A DNA stretch of 64,000 bases, taken from positions 62,001 through 126,000 of the forward strand of contig CAIQVJ010000124.1 in assembly GCA_903875225.1 (NCBI GenBank). The letters run 5' to 3'. Below are positions 60,808 through 64,000 of this stretch, in pieces. Below the pieces are notes generated by a model, which did not search any database, was not told where the DNA came from, and saw only the letters and a list, made by a program, of their open reading frames with translations. The DNA comes from an uncultured Pseudomonadota bacterium. GTDB taxonomy: Bacteria; Myxococcota_A; UBA796; SXON01. The position numbers and the translations under genes were made by a program. Positions within the stretch are counted from its first letter, which is position 1. The number at the start of each line of letters is the position of its first letter.

Positions 60808-63087
60808 ATGCGCACCCTGCTGATACCGGGGTCGTCCCCAGGGCGGCCCGATCTCTCCCCACTCGCAGCAGCGCTGGTGGAGCAGGGGTGCACACTCACC
60901 GAACAGGCGCCCGCCGACCTCGTCTTCTCGGCCCCCGACGAACTCGACGCTGCCCGTGTGTCGAACCCGGACGCCGTGATCGTCCTGCTCATCCCGGACC
61001 TCTCAGCGCTGCAGACCATGGGAGAGTTGGCCGATGACGCGCTGCTCTGGCCCTGGGCATTGCCGAACGGCGCGCCCGCCGAACCCGCCGCGCTCCGATC
61101 GCGGTTGCAGATCCTCATCCGTTGGGCCCGCCGGACGTCGCGTGCCCTGACCGCCTCGCGGGCCAACGAGCAACGCGCCCGAAGCATCGCGGCCGCAGCC
61201 TCCGAGGGCATCATCATCTACGACGACGCCCGCATCCTCTACGCGAACGAACGACTGTCCCGCATGATCGGGCGCAGCTCCGCCGAGATGGAGGGGCGGC
61301 CGTTTTCGGACTTCGCCTCGCCGGAGGAGATCCAGCGCGCCGGGGAGCGGCTCGTCAACGGCGACCGCCACGCGGATCTGGAGTTCACGCATGCCAACGG
61401 CGCTGCGCTGCCCGTCGAGGTCACGATCCGGGAGGGCTACTGGGAAGGGAAGGCGGCCCACATCGCGACAATCCGGGACCTGACCGTGCAGCGCGCGAGG
61501 GAGGCCGCGGACATGAGGCGGGAGGCCCGCCACACGGCCCAACTCGCCGCCCAACTCCGCGCGCTCGAGGAGTCCAACACCCGCTTCCGGGTGGCAGCCC
61601 GTGCGACAAACGACATCCTCTACGATTGGGACGTGTTGACAGGCGCGATCGTGTGGAACGACGCGATGCGCACGGTCCTGCGCTACACGGGAGACCTGGA
61701 CGCCGCAGGGATCCAGTGGTGGGCCACCCGGATCCACCCCGGGGACGCCGATCGGGTCTCGGCCTCCCTGGACTCCGCCATGCGGGCCGGGCATGAGGGC
61801 TGGACCGAGAGCTACCGGTTCACGGCGTTGGATGGCACCGTCCTCGACGTGATCGATCGGGGCGTGTTCATCCGCGACGAGGCAGGCCAGTGCACGCGGA
61901 TGATCGGCGCGATGATGGACGTGACGGGCCGCAAGCAGCTGCAGACCCGCCTGGTGCTCGCCGACAGGCTCGCGGGCGTCGGCACGATGGCAGCGGGAGT
62001 CGCCCATGAGCTCAACAACCCGCTCACGTGGGTGCTCGCGAACATCCGGCTCGTGCAGGAGTCGGTGGGAGAGAGCCTGCCGCTCCCTGCGCTCCGGGCC
62101 CTCGAGCACGCCGCCCAGGGCGCCGACCGCATGCGGTCGATCGTCTCCGACCTCAAGGTGTTCTCGCGGAACGAGCTGCACGCAGCCGAGCCCGTGGACC
62201 TCCGCGCGACCCTGCAGTCGGCCATCCGCATCGTAGCCAGCGATCTCCGCGCCCGGGCCAGCCTGGAGCAGACCGACCGCACGCTCGGGTCACTCTATGT
62301 GTTGGCGAACGAGGCCCGTCTGGCGCAGGTCCTGCTGAACCTCCTGGTCAACGCGGTGCAGGCCATCGACCCCGGGCAGCCCGAGCGCAACCGGGTGCTG
62401 ATCGACGTCGCGCTCGTCACCGGGGCCCCGCCGATGCGCAAGGTGGCGATCGAAATCGACGACACGGGGTGTGGCATCCCGCCAGCCGTCCGGGGGCGCA
62501 TCTTCGACCCCTTCTTCACCACGAAACCGCCCGGCGAAGGCACTGGCCTCGGGCTCTCGATCGGACTGCAGCTCATCCAGGAGATGGGCGGCGAGATCAC
62601 GCACGTGCCCCGCCCGGGTCGGGGCACCCGTTTCCGGGTGGTCCTGCCGCTGACGGACCTGCGACCGAAGCCCTCCCGCGCGGGCATGTCCCTGCCGCCG
62701 ACGACCAGCACGACCACCCAGGCACGCGTGCTGGTGGTGGACGACGAAGAGATGATCGTCGACATGCTCGGCCAGATCCTGGCGCCGGAATTCGAGGTGG
62801 TGGGTGAACACAGGTCGCTCAACGCGCTCGCTCGCCTGCGAGCGGGCGAGCGGTTCGACACCATGCTCTGCGACGTGATGATGCCGGATCTGAACGGGAT
62901 GGAGCTGTACCGGGAGACGCTCGCGCTCGCTCCCGAGCAGGCGCGGCGGTTCATCTTCGTCAGTGGCGGGGTGAGCAACCCCCAGGTCCACGACTTCCTC
63001 GTCGGGACCGGCAGGCTCGTCGTGGAGAAGCCCTTCGACCTCCACGCGCTCCGGGCGACCGTGCGGAAAGTAGCGGGCCGAGGGTGA
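60808..63087 (+). CDS. Hybrid PAS sensor histidine kinase with C-terminal receiver
   Basis: 759 residues from the ATG at 60808, 20 bp after prfC. The N-terminal ~110 residues look like a degenerate receiver. PAS domains lie at about 130-230 (GIIIYDDARILYANERLSRMIG) and 265-385 (NDILYDWDVLTGAIVWNDAMRTVL). The HisKA domain has the phosphoacceptor in AAGVAHELNNPLTWV. The ATPase domain has LLNLLVNAVQAI, DDTGCGIPP, FFTTKPPGEGTGLGLSI. A receiver follows with the phospho-Asp in LCDVMMPDLNG and Lys in VVEKPF. No membrane helices, so cytoplasmic. Confidence 0.93.
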   Translation: MRTLLIPGSSPGRPDLSPLAAALVEQGCTLTEQAPADLVFSAPDELDAARVSNPDAVIVLLIPDLSALQTMGELADDALLWPWALPNGAPAEPAALRSRLQILIRWARRTSRALTASRANEQRARSIAAAASEGIIIYDDARILYANERLSRMIGRSSAEMEGRPFSDFASPEEIQRAGERLVNGDRHADLEFTHANGAALPVEVTIREGYWEGKAAHIATIRDLTVQRAREAADMRREARHTAQLAAQLRALEESNTRFRVAARATNDILYDWDVLTGAIVWNDAMRTVLRYTGDLDAAGIQWWATRIHPGDADRVSASLDSAMRAGHEGWTESYRFTALDGTVLDVIDRGVFIRDEAGQCTRMIGAMMDVTGRKQLQTRLVLADRLAGVGTMAAGVAHELNNPLTWVLANIRLVQESVGESLPLPALRALEHAAQGADRMRSIVSDLKVFSRNELHAAEPVDLRATLQSAIRIVASDLRARASLEQTDRTLGSLYVLANEARLAQVLLNLLVNAVQAIDPGQPERNRVLIDVALVTGAPPMRKVAIEIDDTGCGIPPAVRGRIFDPFFTTKPPGEGTGLGLSIGLQLIQEMGGEITHVPRPGRGTRFRVVLPLTDLRPKPSRAGMSLPPTTSTTTQARVLVVDDEEMIVDMLGQILAPEFEVVGEHRSLNALARLRAGERFDTMLCDVMMPDLNGMELYRETLALAPEQARRFIFVSGGVSNPQVHDFLVGTGRLVVEKPFDLHALRATVRKVAGRG

Positions 63088-64000
63088 GCGACCCCGCGGG
63101 CCGCCGACGCCGGCTCCTCGTTCTGGCGGTGCTGGCCGCACTGGGCCTGTGCGGGCTCCTGCTCTGGCTCCGGCACGTGGACAAGGCCCCGAAGGGACGC
63201 GCCCGGACCGCGAGGTTGCCGACCATGTCCGGCCCCCGGCCCGACACGGGGCACGCCACCGCCGCGCCCGAGCACGCTGCCGACAACGACTTCGCGACCA
63301 TCCAGTGCACCGTGAGCACCCACGCCGACGTGCACATCCCCCCGGGCCGCCTGTACGCCACGGCGGTGGACGTCGATGATGCGGACGATGGCAGCGTCAT
63401 GGACGGGACCGCCAACGGGGACGAGTTGATCCTCACGGTGCCCCCGGGGCGATGGGCGCTCACCTGGGGCGTGGGCAACCTGCCGACCGGGTTCCCGATC
63501 GGCACGGTGGACCTCGTCGAGGGCGAGGTGTTCCACTGTGCGCTGGCCCCGAACGGCGTGCCCATCAGCGGGGTCGTGGTGGACCCCCATGGAGAGCCGG
63601 TGCCCAACGTGCGGGTGGAGGGGTGCGGGCCCGGGAAGCCCACAGACTCCGACGGCCACTTTGCGTTCACGGTCCCCTTCGGACTGCTGCGCGGCGCCGA
63701 GCACGCGTGCGCCCTGCGCGCCCGCTTCGAGGACGGCCTGCTCGCCCGCTACAGCGATCCGGCCCACGTCACCGCCCTCACCCCCGGGCCCTTCACCCTC
63801 ACGCTCGACCCCTCCCCGGTCGCGGGCATGGGCATCACGCTGCGCTCGCTCGATGATGGGCTCTACGTCGGCTACGTCCACCCGGGGACCCCCGCGGAGG
63901 ATGCCGACCTTCGCGTAGGAGACAAGCTCCTCTCGGTGGATGGCCACGACACGGAGGGGATGACCCCGATGCAGTTCATCCCCTACGGTGTCGGCGCCGA
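63084..64000 (+). CDS. Membrane-anchored PDZ-domain protein (truncated by window end)
   Basis: A GTG at 63084 overlaps the sensor kinase stop (GTGA), and the frame is open to the window end (305 residues visible). One N-terminal membrane helix (RRRRLLVLAVLAALGLCGLLLWL), then a beta-rich carboxypeptidase-regulatory-like segment (PISGVVVDPHGEPVPNVRVEG, SDGHFAFTVP) and a PDZ domain from about residue 245 (GMGITLRSLDDGLYVGYVHPGTPAEDADLRVGDKLLSVDG). Coupling suggests it works with the sensor kinase, perhaps in envelope sensing. Confidence 0.8.
   Translation, partial: MSDPAGRRRRLLVLAVLAALGLCGLLLWLRHVDKAPKGRARTARLPTMSGPRPDTGHATAAPEHAADNDFATIQCTVSTHADVHIPPGRLYATAVDVDDADDGSVMDGTANGDELILTVPPGRWALTWGVGNLPTGFPIGTVDLVEGEVFHCALAPNGVPISGVVVDPHGEPVPNVRVEGCGPGKPTDSDGHFAFTVPFGLLRGAEHACALRARFEDGLLARYSDPAHVTALTPGPFTLTLDPSPVAGMGITLRSLDDGLYVGYVHPGTPAEDADLRVGDKLLSVDGHDTEGMTPMQFIPYGVGA

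Overview
The window is a gene-dense (about 95% coding), very GC-rich chromosomal segment. It probably comes from a member of the Myxococcota or a related deltaproteobacterial lineage. The evidence is the high GC content with GTG/TTG starts, a Ser/Thr kinase ending in an AgmX/PglI-type C-terminal domain, secreted proteins with Asp/Thr/Ser/Gly-rich linkers before a Cys-Gly-Cys plus transmembrane plus Arg-cluster tail (MYXO-CTERM-like), many lipoproteins, a complete alternative complex III operon, and a cyclic-nucleotide-domain/methyltransferase fusion. No rRNA, tRNA, IS element, phage gene or CRISPR array was seen. This assignment is inference, not a database result.

Layout. 1-9.8 kb: a leftward run of eight tightly spaced genes (hypothetical, redox-active C_GCAxxG_C_C protein, APC-type permease, metallophosphoesterase, ketosynthase, GH57 glycosidase, NodU/CmcH-type carbamoyltransferase, truncated quinone oxidoreductase). 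9.8-13.5 kb: rightward cNMP-binding/methyltransferase fusion and a membrane Ser/Thr kinase. 13.5-25 kb: leftward respiratory block (MlaD protein, lipoprotein cytochrome c, actABCDEF, then a PnbB/DUF4863-type protein and an aldehyde dehydrogenase). 25-31 kb: cytochrome/copper-monooxygenase fusion, MaoC, S4 protein, GGDEF protein, low-molecular-weight phosphatase, permease with a UspA-like tail. 31-39.6 kb: TerB-like protein coupled to a lipoprotein flavoenzyme, TrmH-type methylase, Hsp70 with an unusual tail, zinc dehydrogenase, CheA-like kinase. 39.6-44.4 kb: rightward surface-glycan-type cluster (two glycosyltransferases of different families, a B12-type radical SAM protein, an IPT/TIG lipoprotein).

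44.4-53.3 kb: a ten-gene leftward block. Its first four genes (desaturase-like flavoprotein, CrtC-like lipocalin lipoprotein, 63-residue Cys mini-protein, outer-membrane-type protein) are chained by ATGA overlaps. They are followed 58 bp later by an ECF sigma factor, an anti-sigma factor and a secreted caspase-like protease, again chained by 4-bp overlaps. A lipoprotein flavoenzyme and two small envelope proteins follow. This is the most unusual region of the window.

53.3-54.0 kb: the only long stretch without an intact gene. It holds two related families of 31-bp tandem repeats in opposite orientation and a frameshifted mini-lipoprotein. 54.0-59.1 kb: a YdeI-like protein, then two convergent secreted beta-helix proteins whose 3' ends overlap by 265 bp so that both membrane-anchor/sorting tails lie on opposite strands of the same DNA, and a membrane alkaline-phosphatase-superfamily protein. 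59.2-64 kb: prfC, a hybrid sensor kinase and the start of a PDZ-domain membrane protein that runs off the window.
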